Source: Symsagittifera roscoffensis (Eukaryota; Xenacoelomorpha; Acoela; Convolutidae). From it: a DNA stretch of 64,000 bases. The notes below the pieces were generated by a model. The model did no database searches. It saw only the letters and a list, made by a program, of their open reading frames with translations, and had not been told where the DNA came from. The stretch spans positions 5,291,209 to 5,355,208 of the forward strand of contig NC_087065.1 in assembly GCF_963678635.1 (NCBI RefSeq), given 5' to 3'. The position numbers were made by a program, and so were the translations under genes. Positions 11,801 to 22,249 of the stretch are shown here, in pieces; the stretch's first letter is position 1; each line of letters begins with the position of its first letter.

Positions 11801-14800
11801 CGCGACTCTCCTCACCAAAGCGGAGACAGCGCGACCCAAAAATATATATATATATATATATATTTTTCCAAAAGTCGTGAAAGCTGCTGAGACTGCGCAA
11901 CTATCGCGACCAAGATGGAGACGGTGAGGGTTTTGCGACCAAGATGGAGACGATGAGGGTTTTGCGACCAAGATGGAGACGGTGAGGGTTTTGCGACCAA
12001 GATGGAGACGGTGAGGGTTTTGCGACCAAGATGGAGACGGTGAGGGTTTTGCGACCAAGATGGAGACGGTGAGGGTTTTGCGACCAAGATGGAGACGGTG
12101 AGGGTTTTGCGACCAAGATGGAGACGGTGAGGGTTTTGCGACCAAGATGGAGACGGTGAGGGTTTTGCGACCAAGATGAAGACGGTGAAGGTTTTCCGAC
12201 CAAGATGGAGACGGTGAGGGTTTTGCGACCAAGATGGAGACGGTGAGGGTTTTGCGACCAAGATGGAGACGGCGCGACTTTCGCAACCAGGGTGGAGATG
12301 GCCCAAGTTTCCAGCCTAAGGCAGAGACGGCGCGACTTTCTAGAGCAAGGAGGATACGGCACGGCCAAAAATCCTTTCCTTGCTACCTTCGCGACCGAGG
12401 TGGATACGGCGCGACTCAAGAAACAGCGCAAGTCAAAATGTAACAGCGCAATCCACCTGGTAGGCGCGACCAAAACTGGCCATTTCTATACATTTGCGAC
12501 AAAAGTGGATATGCTATTTACAGACCAAGGGGAAGACAGTGTGACCAAGGAACCCTTTTTTGCCACATTCGTAACCCAGGTGGAACGGCGCGACTCTCCT
12601 CACCAAAGCGGAGACAGCGCGACCCAAAAATATATATATATATATATATTTTTCCAAAAGTCGTGAAAGCTGCTGAGACTGCGCAACTATCGCGACCAAG
12701 ATGGAGACGGTGAGGGTTTTGCGACCAAGATGGAGACGATGAGGGTTTTGCGACCAAGATGGAGACGGTGAGGGTTTTGCGACCAAGATGGAGACGGTGA
12801 GGGTTTTGCGACCAAGATGGAGACGGTGAGGGTTTTGCGACCAAGATGAAGACGGTGAAGGTTTTCCGACCAAGATGGAGACGGTGAGGGTTTTGCGACC
12901 AAGATGGAGACGGTGAGGGTTTTGCGACCAAGATGGAGACGGTGAGGGTTTTGCGACCAAGATGGAGACGGTGAGGGTTTTGCGACCAAGATGGAGACGG
13001 TGAGGGTTTTGCGACCAAGATGGACTCGGCCCAATCCAGTAAAATGTTCTCGCATATTCCGCGACAATTTTTTTTTAATATTTTTCTAACATTTGTTCGA
13101 TTCTGATTGGTTAGTACAGTAGCTGTCTACTTTATGATGTATCTACACTATGTTTTGTCTAGTTTTTGCTAATATGTAGCCTGTCAGGGCAAACTGTTTG
13201 ACAGACCATTTCAAGGTGCAACACATCGAAAAAAAAGTGACAGAGAAAATCAGAGGGTTATTTTCGGTTATAACCCCCTGGATGATGAAAAATTGAAATG
13301 AAAAAGTTTTTAAATTTTATTTGGGACTCTTTTATTAGAAAACCTACAATATTGTTTTGGAACTGGTAATAGCGAAGCATTTTTACCTAATTCAGACTCA
13401 AACTGACTTTCTATTCCAATTTTTGCCAGTTTTCTGCGCATAAATTTCATTAAAAGCAAGCTAACTGCGTTTTTAATTGCCATCAAATTTTTTCGCCATT
13501 TTCTAGATTGATTCAACGCCTAGTAAAACCAGTACAATTTTGTTAGAAAAGTTTTATTTTCGTTTTTTAATCATTCAGGATGGCTATAACCGAAAAACCC
13601 ATAAATAGAAAAAGTTTTACAAATCAAATACCAATCAAACCTGACATAAGATCCAAGAAAAAAATATTGCTCTCGAGTGAAATAAGCAACATAGTATAGA
13701 GCATTATAAGAAAATGCCGCTAAAGGCACATTTATGAAATAATTTCGAGCCAATCCGTCAAAAAATTTTGCAGTAAAACTCCAAGTACATGGAAAAGCAT
13801 ATGGATAACAAAAAATCATAAAGTAATTTAAGATCAATGTAACCTAACTCTCTATTGATGAAAAAGAACACAAAAATGTTTACTTACCTATGAGTATACT
13901 GAAAACAGCATATGCGAAGATGATGAAAGAGGTGTGGGTGTTTTGGAGAGAGGTGCCACACACCCCCCACCACAGCACCACGCCCACTCCCCCCACTACA
14001 CTAACCTAAATGACAATAAGTATTGACAAATAACAACACAGTGTCAAGAAATCTTCATACATTTCCTGAGTCGAAGCGCTTCGATTGCGTAGCAGTATTT
14101 AGACAACCGCGTGTATTCATACTCGTCAGCAAGTAGACCAAAACTGTATTAACCATTCAAAACCGAGACAAGGAAGAAGTTAACAAATAATAGTTTTTAT
14201 TTCGTAATTTTGCTTTCCCATCGCAGTTTTGATAGGTAAATATAGTATTCGTCTGCTTACTGACGAGTAAGAATACGCGTTTATCTAAATACAGACTACT
14301 CCAAGTGCTTCGCTTATGTTTCGATTTCGATACCGAAACTGAATATGTTCCGATTTTGTGCTCGACTCAAAATTGCTTCTCGACCGCGGTATTCCAGTCA
14401 CAAAGCTGTAAATTCAAAAACTCATTTATAAACGAAACATAAGTCGAGAACCGCGAGCCAGGTTAGAACTCAGAAGAAAACACAGCTTTTCTTACTATAG
14501 CTCCTAAGCCTAGTTAGTCAAAGATTTTGTATAATATAGGGTGGAGGGGGTTCAATTTGAACTCACCATATTTACGCTTAACTCTCATTCCAACGGATAA
14601 GCGGTAGAAAAAGTCTCTCCTACTACTATAAAAAGCAGATTCAATCAATTTCAGCTGCTAACAGCTTACATAAAATTTTAAAAAAGAACACTCAGATTTG
14701 CTATAATGATTCAACAGAGAAAACAAAACAATCCAAACTGAGAAAACGAAACAATCCAATTTGAGCTCAAATCAATCCAAAGTTCAGTTTATAACTAGAA

Positions 14801-17800
14801 AAACTGAGCTTATACCAACGATAAGAAATAAGTATTGGAAAAACCTAAGGTACGATTTTTTAAAAATTGTTAAATTTTTTTCACTTACTAAACATCCGAG
14901 GGTGTGGTCGGGGTAGTCTGTTGCGAGCAGTTGGTCGTCTGTTCCGAACAGGAAGTAGGGCTGGCCTACTAGTAGTATGCCGACTATAGCCAGTGGAACG
15001 GACACTATGGCTTGTCTGCCAATAACTTTCTAAAGCATAGAAATTATCAATGAAGAAAAATCAACTGGTTAAATTATTTTAACTTTTTTAAATCAAATCA
15101 AATTGGTTTCATGTCTTATATGGCTTATAAAGAAACTGATTTTTTATAAATTGATTAGTTCATAATCAGAAAAAAAACAAAGTTTTGTTAAGACCCAGTC
15201 TTAATGAGTCTGAGAGAGGAAAAAACTGTCATTATATCAAACTTAGAATTCGTAAACTTGCAACCAACATTTTAAAAAATTAATTAGCAGATATGCATAA
15301 AATACGTCTCCTGGTTGACAAAATGGCAAGGATGGCAAAACAGTTTTAGAAAAAACTGATTGATTGCTTTGGTAAAAAAAAACAATTTTCTTTCATTCCG
15401 ATTTGATAGCGTTTACGAATTACGAAGTTATTCAATGAGGATAATTGGAACCAGGATTAGCTTGCTAGTTATCAATATTTAAGTAAAAGTTTTTGAATGC
15501 TTGGTAACGTTAAAATGATCGAATAAATTACCAAAATTCTACTTTGAAGCGATGAATATGCAAAAAGGAGTTGACGTTTTTTTTTTAGAAAAAACAAATA
15601 TATGAGCACGTGAAAAGGATGGATGCTGAGGGAAATATTTTTTGACAAAAATTGCACGTTGCTGTGTAAGTAGCCCTAAAAATTCAAAGCACAATAAACA
15701 GGAAACCTAAAAAAGTTTATTTTCATTTTTTCGTATCGTTTCTTTTTTTGTTAGTGGGGTGTTGAAAAGATCGGAGCAAAAGCTTAAAACTTAGGCACAT
15801 TCGATAATATTTGTATATTACGTATTTCGCAATACTTTCCTTCGAAATATGAAAAAGAACACTTAAAAAATGTTTTTCTCGACATGGATCAGTACTGGGC
15901 TTGATGATAAAATACCACTTGACCTTCATCCTTCGGAAGCTTTGATTTAAAACTCAGATGAAAGTCCTTTTAAAATGATTAATTTTCCATCAAAAAAACT
16001 TATGAAGATAAACTTCAGTGCCTAGTTTACTCGATATTTTTGCTTGGCTTTCTTTTTTACGGATAAAATGAGAAATATAAGTGAAAATAAAGGCTAGACT
16101 GAAGTGCACTTCAATAACTAAGCCACAACTTCAACAAGTTTGCTAGTGTCTGGGCGAAGCCCTGAATTTTCCGATTGCCTTTTAAAGACCATGGAGTATG
16201 TACTGTCCGCTCGAGAAAAATTGACCAGACTTTCAAAAAAAAAATTTGAAATAATTTTTTTCAGTTTTTTTTGCAAAAATTGTCATCCTTTCTTGAGCTA
16301 TATAAAGTACAAGGTATTATATTTAGCATATAGCTAAGTAAAAAAATCGGTTAGCATGCTTTAATTCGATTTGGAACCGTTTCAAAGTCGTATTAAGTAG
16401 CCGCTAACGCGCAAAAGCACAAAACATATCGCTCGTTATTTATCCCAAATTGGTCTTTAAACTCCCATACTTGACCTATACTTAACAAAAAAATAATTTG
16501 AGCTCTGTCGTAACTCTTTTTAACTCTTTTTAACGACAAGAGTAATTTTTCTTCTTTTTTTAAAAGTCAGAACAATAACTAGTCCTTACAAGCTGAAGTA
16601 GGCCAATCACACAGAAAATCAGACATCATTTCATTCTTCTCGTTGCCTCAGAAAAAAATCTAATACAAATTTCTAGAAAACTAGAAAGTTCGTTTTTATC
16701 GCTGACGTTTTATAAAATTCCAGAACGTTTTATTATAAATTTCATGACTAATGAAAAACAAAATTGCTTGTATCAGGGCAAAAACTTGAAAGTCTCAGCT
16801 GCCATTTGAGGTCCATGGACCAGTAATAACATGAAAAAAATAAAAGGAATTTTTTTTTCTTGATTTGAGATTTTTTTGTGAAAATCATCCCCCACACACT
16901 ATTTTAAATATAAAGTGATAGATTTTCCTCCTAGCAACACACCAATTATGACAGATAGGCTATTTTGAACCAATTTGGAATTCTTTCTAAGACAGAATAA
17001 AATTCCGCCGTGTTAAAAGCGCGAAGTATATCGCGCGTTAACTGTCTCAAATTGGCAAAAACGTCAATTCTTAAACTTCTATAATTTTATGAAAAAAGAG
17101 CACAAGTGAAATCTTTTTTCAAGTTTAAGCTCAAGTCATCAATACTTGCGGAATGATAAAAAAAAGAAAAATTGAAATTTTTATGAAGAAAAAAACCACC
17201 TCGAGCACAAATATTCCGTTATTTTCGTTGGGGACAGTAAAATTAGAAATCGAATAAGCCAATATATTGGGCGAGTTGTTTTGGTAATGGCAAAACAGAA
17301 AGCTACATTATTAACAAGACTGCTTGTATCAGAGCGAAGCCCTGCATATTTCGACTGCCTTTTAATTTTTTCTGAGCTAATTAATTGCGCGATAATTGTA
17401 CGCGTTAATTATACTTAACGCGCTAACCTAAAAATGTTGGTTAACGCGCTTTTTGTGCGTTAATTGTACCTAATTGGCCAAAATGGCAATCTTTAAACCC
17501 ACATGATTTTACGAAAAATGATTACAGGTGAAATATCTTTTCACGCTTAAGCTCAGGGGAACAATACTTATTGAATGATATAAAGAAAATTACCGTCAAA
17601 AATAGCTAGTTAAAAAGTTGACATTTGTCTGAAGAAGAAAAAAATTACCCCGAGCACAAATATTCCGTTACTTTTGTTACGAAAGTCGAAACAATAACAT
17701 TGGGGAAACCAACATTTTAATATCTGTCTAAGCCAAATTGGAATGAGTTATTGAAAATAATACATATCCCTGAGAAACGGAAATCATCAGTTCAATCTTT

Positions 17801-20445
17801 CTCGGCAATTTCTCATATTTTTGATTTTTTTTTGTTCAATCCAACTTTTAGTGGTTTCCTAAAATTTCCTTTTTTCTCTGAAACTAGAATAACTTACTTC
17901 GAATCTAGAAGTGTTTGAAATTTTATCAGAAGATAGTTGAGCATCTGGCTTCAGATTGATGTTGAATGTTTTTTCTTGGATATTTATTTTCCGCTGCGTT
18001 CACAGCAGCGTCATAACCCACAATGTGTTCACTCAACTAAATTGACCCCTATTTTAAGATTGAAGTTTTTTTTGTTTGTTATTCCCATATAAACTGGTGC
18101 ATCCTAGGTTTTTCTGACATCGATTTTGAGATGACTAACTTATCCAATCAAAAATAGTTCAGATGCTCAAACCATTTTCTATAAAAATTTGAATGTTCTA
18201 GTTGTAGTTTTAAAGTTTTTTGCACAATCAGTTTGTTTGGAATCCACTATAACACTCAAAGGACTGAAATATGATGAAACAATTACTGGTATATGAGTTT
18301 TTGTTCCCATAACATAACTCTTAGACAGTTGTTTCTTTCACTCTTTTAGAAGGGCCGGAGCAATCAGAACACTAACTAAGTTATTCAAAAACAAACAACA
18401 ACAAGACTGCTTGTATCAGGGCAACATCCTGAGTATTCCGACTATCTTCAGGTCTATGAAGCAGTGTACACTTTAAATAAATGATGAATTTTTTGAAAAA
18501 AAAAAGAAAAAAGTAAAAAAATTCTGAGTTTTGAATAAACCATCCCCGCACACGCCAAAGAAAGTACAGGGTGATAGATTTTGCTCCAAGTAACGTAGAA
18601 ATTATGACGAATAACCTGTTTCAACCAATTTGGAACGATTTCAATGAGGGTATAAATCTCCGCTTACGATTCAATAGCGCGCGTTGATTGTCCCAAATTG
18701 GCCATAATGGCAATCTTTAAACCCCCATAAATTTATGAAAAAAACTGGTAAAACATCTTTTCAAATTTGAGCTCAGGACAACAATATTTTTCGGCAGACA
18801 TAAAAAAATTTTGTCAAAATTCTTAGTTAAAAAGTTGAGAAAAAAAACCCTCCCCGATCACAAATATTCCGTCAATTTCGTTATGAAAATCGGAGCAAAA
18901 AAATAACATGTACCGCTATCGATATGTTGTATTAAGGGCAAAGTGACTTATTTTAGGGAACAAGCATAAACTCCAAAATAGATAACAAAAGTGCTCGTAT
19001 CAGGGCGAGGCCTTGAATGTTCCAACTGCTTTTTGAAGTCTATGGAGCAGTAATAACATGAAAATTAAATTAAAAGAAATTCCCCCCTGCCACAAGCCAT
19101 ATTAAGTACAAAGTGATAAATTTTGCTCCTAGTAACAAATCAATTATGGCAAATAAGCTTCCTTCAACCAATTTAGAACAATTTCCAAGACGGATTCAAT
19201 CTCAGTTTACCTGTTAATAGCGCAAAATATATCCCGTGTGAATTGTCCCAAATTGACCAAAAATGGCAATCTTTAAACCCACATAACTTTAAGATATAAA
19301 ATGATCACGCGTTAAATATCTTTTCAAATTTAAGCACAGGACTACAATACCTTTTGAATGATATTTTAAAACTCCCGTGAAAAATGGCTAGTTAAAAAGT
19401 CGAATTTTGTCTTATTATTTTGAAAAATCACGGATTTTATGATTTTTTCTGAATCCAAATTACCGACGAGTGAACTGGAAAATTTTAGCAAAATCAAAAC
19501 CGTATTTAACCATAAACTCCATTCCCTCCACTTTCCAGTGTTTTTGGAACTAGAAACACTTTCGGAAATATAAACAGAGTTTTCGGAAATATAAACTTAT
19601 TTATTTGCACCGATCCCAATTTGTAGACCCAGTGGTTAACTTATAAGTCTTCTTGCTGAAATTAAGTTGACCTTGAGAATGAAGTAGTCGACGCCAATTC
19701 CGGCTATCAACTCCGCCCCCAGAAATATGGAGTATGAGTCGGAGGTGGGGGCATACTTGAACATCTGGAAGGCAGCTGTATAGCTGAGACTACCCATGAT
19801 TCCAGAGAGCAGCCAGGCCTTCCAGTTGGTGAGTAGCTGAGGAATCTGGTCCAGTTTTGGGGATAGAAGCAGCCACATTTTTACATACATTAGTCCAAGT
19901 ATGCACGTGTACAGATTAACCTAAAACAGAAAACTACTGTCGATTGATTTAAAATAAAAATGGATCTCTTTAACTGCCCCTTTTTTGCAATAAGGGGAGA
20001 GTTAATTCGCTACTATGTACAAATTTCACATAAGCTGAATCGTCGTAGAAGGAAAACTTTAGTAATTAACAAGCAAACTCCGGATTCGGATTGTCCATTG
20101 AAAAAGCGCAAAATTAGTCGAAACGTTTTTCAGTATTTTTTTATAGATGCCCAAAAAAGTATGACAAATTTCAGATCTAGGTCAACGTGTACATAGAGCT
20201 TCTTTGCTTCTTAAAGAATAATTGCTTCTTTACTTCCATCAAAAGAATTTTTCAACGGCAAAATTCTTACAAAAATAGCTTTTATTAGTGATACAATACT
20301 ATAATTTGAATCTGACCTTGAACCCGTTTCCATCCCTCATGAAATGTGTGAGATAACAAATGGCTGCTCTGAAGCAGCCACTCGCAAACGCACAAAACAG
20401 ACCGAAGAATCTGCTCTTTGCAAAACGCTGAATTGTCCCGAGCAT
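5677..20445 (-). CDS. SLC35G-like EamA/DMT-family transporter, six exons, complete
   Basis: Spliced CDS on the minus strand: 20317-20445, 19672-19920, 14889-15029, 13888-14005, 8284-8489, 5677-5856. All junctions are GT-AG and the phases join (0,0,0,1,0), giving 340 residues; about 365 is usual for SLC35G1. The protein is nearly all membrane segments, about ten, in two EamA-type halves. The best diagnostic is in exon 3, a helix followed by GQPYFLFG, equivalent to the 'LIxRPPFLFG' element after TM5 in SLC35G proteins. Exon 2 matches the TM2-TM4 region (GSLSYTAAFQMFKYAP) and exons 4-6 the second repeat. The C-terminal tail is serine-rich and contains ERQPLI, which fits the acidic dileucine pattern [DE]xxxL[LI] for endosomal/lysosomal sorting; that localisation is inferred. 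The substrate is unknown for this family. The start is the ATG just before TM1; an additional 5' exon is not excluded. Introns of 0.4-5.4 kb are filled with repeats. Family call is strong, exact subfamily less so. Confidence 0.85.
6659..6960. repeat. C-rich TTTACCCC repeat element, copy 1
   Basis: Dense runs of 7-15 C separated by GTTTA or AATTTA. A non-repetitive core (CAGTTTACCACAACCGCC, then GGTAGACTTTGG) is shared with 39176-39415, so the two are copies of one element rather than independent poly-C tracts. It is followed by ATAATCGATTAT palindromes and a CCATGGAACTCC motif that also occur, in the opposite orientation, beside the other copy. Confidence 0.7.
7599..8046 (+). repeat. Family-A hairpin-ended dispersed repeat, copy A1
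   Basis: Best-preserved member. It starts with a CTCGTATCAGGGC box containing the hairpin CAGGGC-GAA-GCCCTG, followed by TGTTCCGACTGCC. It ends with CCGAGCACAAATATTCCG, an ACTTTCG..CGAAAGT hairpin and GTCGGAACA. TGTTCCGAC and GTCGGAACA form short inverted ends. No coding capacity, so it looks like a non-autonomous element. Confidence 0.75.
8284..8489 (-). CDS. SLC35G-like transporter, exon 5
   Basis: 206 nt, starting with the last two bases of a Gly codon and ending in phase 0. Acceptor GTGTAG|GTTCGG, donor CAAT|GTAAGA. Encodes TM8 and TM9 with the pattern ALNAISLESIYVTSIVRT, which corresponds to the 'KALQ.EKAGPV.I..T' segment of SLC35G proteins. Confidence 0.85.
8935..9728. repeat. Degenerate 28-30 bp minisatellite (oldest part of the complex)
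   Basis: Irregular copies of a motif like GCGACCAAGGCGGAAACGGC with many substitutions and indels. It is the evident ancestor of the regular 29-bp array to its right, given the shared GCGACCAAG and GGAGACGG elements. Open frames across it on both strands reflect the repeat composition, not genes. Confidence 0.8.
9729..10160. repeat. Minisatellite spacer block, copy 1 (432 bp)
   Basis: Block of degenerate units ending in a short (AT)7 run and a GCTGCTGAGACTGCGCAAC segment. It recurs almost identically at 11466-11905 and 12254-12691. Copy 1 has private differences (for example CTAGACATTT where the other two have CTATACATTT), so copies 2 and 3 are closer to each other. Confidence 0.88.
10161..11465. 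repeat. 29-bp minisatellite array 1, 45 units
   Basis: Unit GCGACCAAGATGGAGACGGT plus GAGGGTTTT, 29 bp. The 1305 bp equal exactly 45 units with no length variation. Variants are substitutions only (GCGACC to CCGACC, GATGGAG to GATGAAG, GACGGTGAGG to GACGATGAGG), implying recent amplification or homogenisation. Three units make 87 bp, so all minus-strand frames read the same stop-free 29-residue periodic peptide. Confidence 0.95.
11466..11905. repeat. Minisatellite spacer block, copy 2 (440 bp)
   Basis: Near-identical to copy 3 and close to copy 1. Its AT run has 11 dinucleotide units against 7 in copy 1 and 10 in copy 3, which fully accounts for the length differences 432, 440 and 438 bp. 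Confidence 0.9.
11906..12253. repeat. 29-bp minisatellite array 2, 12 units
   Basis: Exactly 12 units of 29 bp. Its second unit carries the GACGATGAGG variant also found in the second unit of arrays 1 and 3. Its last units repeat the GATGAAGACGGTGAAGG / CCGACC variant order seen at the end of array 1. It therefore arose by block duplication. Confidence 0.93.
12254..12691. repeat. Minisatellite spacer block, copy 3 (438 bp)
   Basis: Third copy of the spacer, differing from copy 2 mainly by one AT dinucleotide. Confidence 0.9.
12692..13025. repeat. 29-bp minisatellite array 3, 11 units plus a partial unit
   Basis: Eleven complete 29-bp units (12692-13010) and a truncated twelfth, after which the repeat stops abruptly in AT-rich single-copy-like DNA. 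Confidence 0.93.
13888..14005 (-). CDS. SLC35G-like transporter, exon 4
   Basis: 118 nt, ending in phase 1. Acceptor CATTTAG|GTTAGT, donor ATAG|GTAAGTA. Encodes TM6 (Val/Gly-rich) and most of TM7 (SFIIFAYAVFSILI). The first half is unusually G-rich on the coding strand. Confidence 0.8.
14006..14888 (-). other. Intron 3 of the SLC35G-like gene
   Basis: Contains the foldback MITE E1 (14095-14292). Just downstream is a GTGCTCGACTCAAAATTG segment resembling the GACCGTGCTCG arrays at 24.7-25.2 kb. No exon seen. Confidence 0.6.
14095..14292. repeat. Foldback MITE, family E, copy E1 (198 bp)
   Basis: Two long inverted arms, starting GTATTTAGACAACCGCG and ending in its complement GCG..AAATAC, around an AT-rich centre. 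Same length (198 bp) and layout as 38798-38995. No coding capacity; a non-autonomous DNA transposon is likely. Confidence 0.85.
14889..15029 (-). CDS. SLC35G-like transporter, exon 3
   Basis: 47 codons, phase 0 at both ends, acceptor CTTTAG|AAAG, donor TTTA|GTAAGT. Encodes TM5 and the signature GQPYFLFG, then a hydrophilic loop that separates the two EamA repeats. Confidence 0.87.
16143..16577 (+). repeat. Family-A repeat, copy A2 (degenerate)
   Basis: Keeps GGGCGAAGCCCTGAAT at the left and AAAGTCAGAACAATA at the right; the interior is strongly diverged. Confidence 0.6.
16757..17235 (+). repeat. Family-A repeat, copy A3
   Basis: Starts AAATTGCTTGTATCAGGGC, contains TATATCGCGCGTTAACTG and ends near TCGAGCACAAATATTCCG. 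The left hairpin is damaged. Confidence 0.7.
17313..17696 (+). repeat. Family-A repeat, copy A4 (internally shortened)
   Basis: Starts AACAAGACTGCTTGTATC and ends TACGAAAGTCGAAACAATA. It lacks most of the central segment present in A1 and A5, but keeps the hairpin-forming ends. Confidence 0.7.
18400..18900 (+). repeat. Family-A repeat, copy A5
   Basis: Full-length. The left box reads GTATCAGGGCAACATCCTGA (hairpin partly eroded); the right end reads ATGAAAATCGGAGCAAA. Confidence 0.7.
18983..19415 (+). repeat. Family-A repeat, copy A6 (right end missing)
   Basis: Starts GTGCTCGTATCAGGGCG and continues through the usual interior to GTTAAAAAGTCGAATTTTGTC, then leaves the family before the GTCGGAACA terminus. 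Confidence 0.7.
19672..19920 (-). CDS. SLC35G-like transporter, exon 2
   Basis: 83 codons, phase 0 at both ends. Acceptor TTTTAG|GTTAAT, donor CAAG|GTCAAC. Encodes TM2, a loop rich in Pro/Gln/Asn, TM3 (GIMGSLSYTAAF) and TM4 (DSYSIFLGAELIAGIGVDYF). Confidence 0.87.
20317..20445 (-). CDS. SLC35G-like transporter, exon 1
   Basis: 43 codons from ATG at 20445. Encodes a short basic N-terminus and TM1 (GLFCAFASGCFRA). The donor reads CAAG|GTCAGA and the exon ends in phase 0. Confidence 0.75.
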
Positions 20446-21446
20446 TTCAAAATCAGAGCGGAAGAATAAAAGCTCCGCGGAAATGTAAAGAAAGTATACC
20501 AATATATAAAAATTAATTCAAACGAATTTGTTTGTCAGTAACTTCTAAAACTTTTTATTTTTCCTTTTAACACGATATGCCTGCAATTTGTAACTTCAAT
20601 CAGAATAAAAAGCTAATGATAACAAACGACGAAAAAATTATTTAATCTAAAACTAGCAAGACTTTTATATGTTTTCAGAGCTCAAATGGTTTATTTTTGT
20701 AGTTTTAGCGGAAAATTTTCTCAAAACTACAAAAAGGAGGTACTGAACAACTAAGATATAAAAAACTAAAATCTATAAAACGAAGGATACACTGATGAAA
20801 AGGTAAACTTGATTTTAGCAACTCATTTAAAAATTCGAGAGGATCGATTTTTCATTTCAAATGTTTGTAGTAGTTTTTTGTTGTTTTTTTCTCCTCTTGT
20901 TGTGGTTGTTGTTTTTTTTGTGCTGCACTTTTGATTGTTGTTGAATTTTTAATGAATTAATAATTGCTGCTTGGGCGGATTGCACTGAGAGATCATTGGT
21001 GCGTTTTATTGGAACAGCTCAACTCCAGATTCCACCTTGGTTTATACATCCAGACAACCGTTGTTGTTCTTATAAAAACAAGGTTAACTATTTCCTTTAT
21101 TGCATAAGGCGGGGTGGTGGTGAAGGTGTGTGAGGGGGGGGGGGTAGTTAACAAGACCCCAACTCAATACTGAATATGCGCTGATTTATTAGGAAAAAAC
21201 ATGATGAAGAGTTTTATCTGAGATATTTTTGAGATTTAAGAAAAATACCATTTGTGCATCTGGAAAAATGAAATTTTTCAGGGACAAACCCAGAAGAAGC
21301 TATGAAAAAAAACTCATTTTTAACATATTGTAGCCGAAAGCGCCATTATAAATTTTTTTTAAAGAGGACTCTACCTCTTTTTCAACCCCAGCTTATGTTC
21401 AAAAGATTTTTATACTAATTTGTAGTAATTATAAGTATGTAGCTCA
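20446..21446. other. 5' flank of the SLC35G-like gene
   Basis: The promoter, if here, shows no motif I can defend. There is a TTG/TTTG-rich stretch (20875-20950) and a short G-rich tract (21108-21150). Confidence 0.4.
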
Positions 21447-21934
21447 AACAAGACTGCTCGTATATCAGGGCAAAACCCTGAATGTTCCGACTGTCCTTTA
21501 ATTCATATCGAATAGTTTTTGGCAAAAGAAAATAATGAAACATATAAACTGGACAATATCAAAGTGTAAAGTTTTGAGTCGTACGAAATTAATACGACCA
21601 ATTAGTTAGCCTCAAGTCAATTTGGAACAATTTTGATGTGCCGGATGATTCGCCACGCATGAATAATTCGCATTACGCTCTCAGCATCATGAATAACTCT
21701 TCAAAGCGCGCATAACTTAGTCCTGAACATGGAAAATTTGGCAATTTTCAAACCCCCAGAACTTTTCACAAAATTGGAGGTCAAGTAATTTTTTACATCT
21801 GAACTCAGAAAGTCGATATCTTCAATGGGGCATAAGATTTGTTGCAAATTATTATTTCGATCGGTCAAAATTGACTGAATAAAAGAACCACACCGAGCAT
21901 AAATATTTCATTTTCTTCGAAAGTCGGAACAATA
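21447..21934 (+). repeat. Family-B dispersed repeat, copy B2
   Basis: Starts AAGACTGCTCGTATATCAGG with the hairpin CAGGGCAAAACCCTG and ends TTCGAAAGTCGGAACAATAA. Better preserved at its left end than B1. Confidence 0.8.
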
Positions 21935-22249
21935 AGTTTTGGAAGACGCAACTGAACACCGCAGAGTTCTATTTAGAAATCTATTAACTGTTATGTTGTT
22001 ATCCAATTAAAATTGAGTTGAAATCTGAAATTCCAAAAAAATGAACTAAAATTTAAACAAAAAATACAAAATACAACAGAAAGATAAAATTTGATCGCAT
22101 TGTTTGCTTAATATTAGTGTTAATGACCGTCTTTTTGGATCGACAAACGACGCCAAAAGGCTACAACGTTTCCGAGGTTTCGAAATCGAATTTTTAGTTT
22201 ATTTTGTCTTTAATCGAACTTTTTTAAACTTCAACTGCAATTAAAACTC

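Larger units (their letters stand above)
8490..13887 (-). other. Intron 4 of the SLC35G-like gene, carrying the minisatellite complex
   Basis: A 5.4 kb intron, three quarters of it made of the GCGACCAAG..GGAGACGG repeat complex (8935-13025). The flanks, 8490-8934 and 13026-13887, show no coding sequence; the latter is plain AT-rich DNA. Confidence 0.75.
15030..19671 (-). other. Intron 2 of the SLC35G-like gene
   Basis: 4.6 kb. The part from 15030 to 16140 is AT-rich with nothing recognisable. The rest is a run of five family-A repeats in the same orientation (16143-19413). No exon seen. Confidence 0.6.

Noticed and set aside
9989-13067. Very long overlapping minus-strand open frames (up to 509 codons)
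   Set aside because: They are a by-product of the stop-free 29-bp unit being read in all three frames. Three different frames give the same periodic peptide, and they lie inside an intron.
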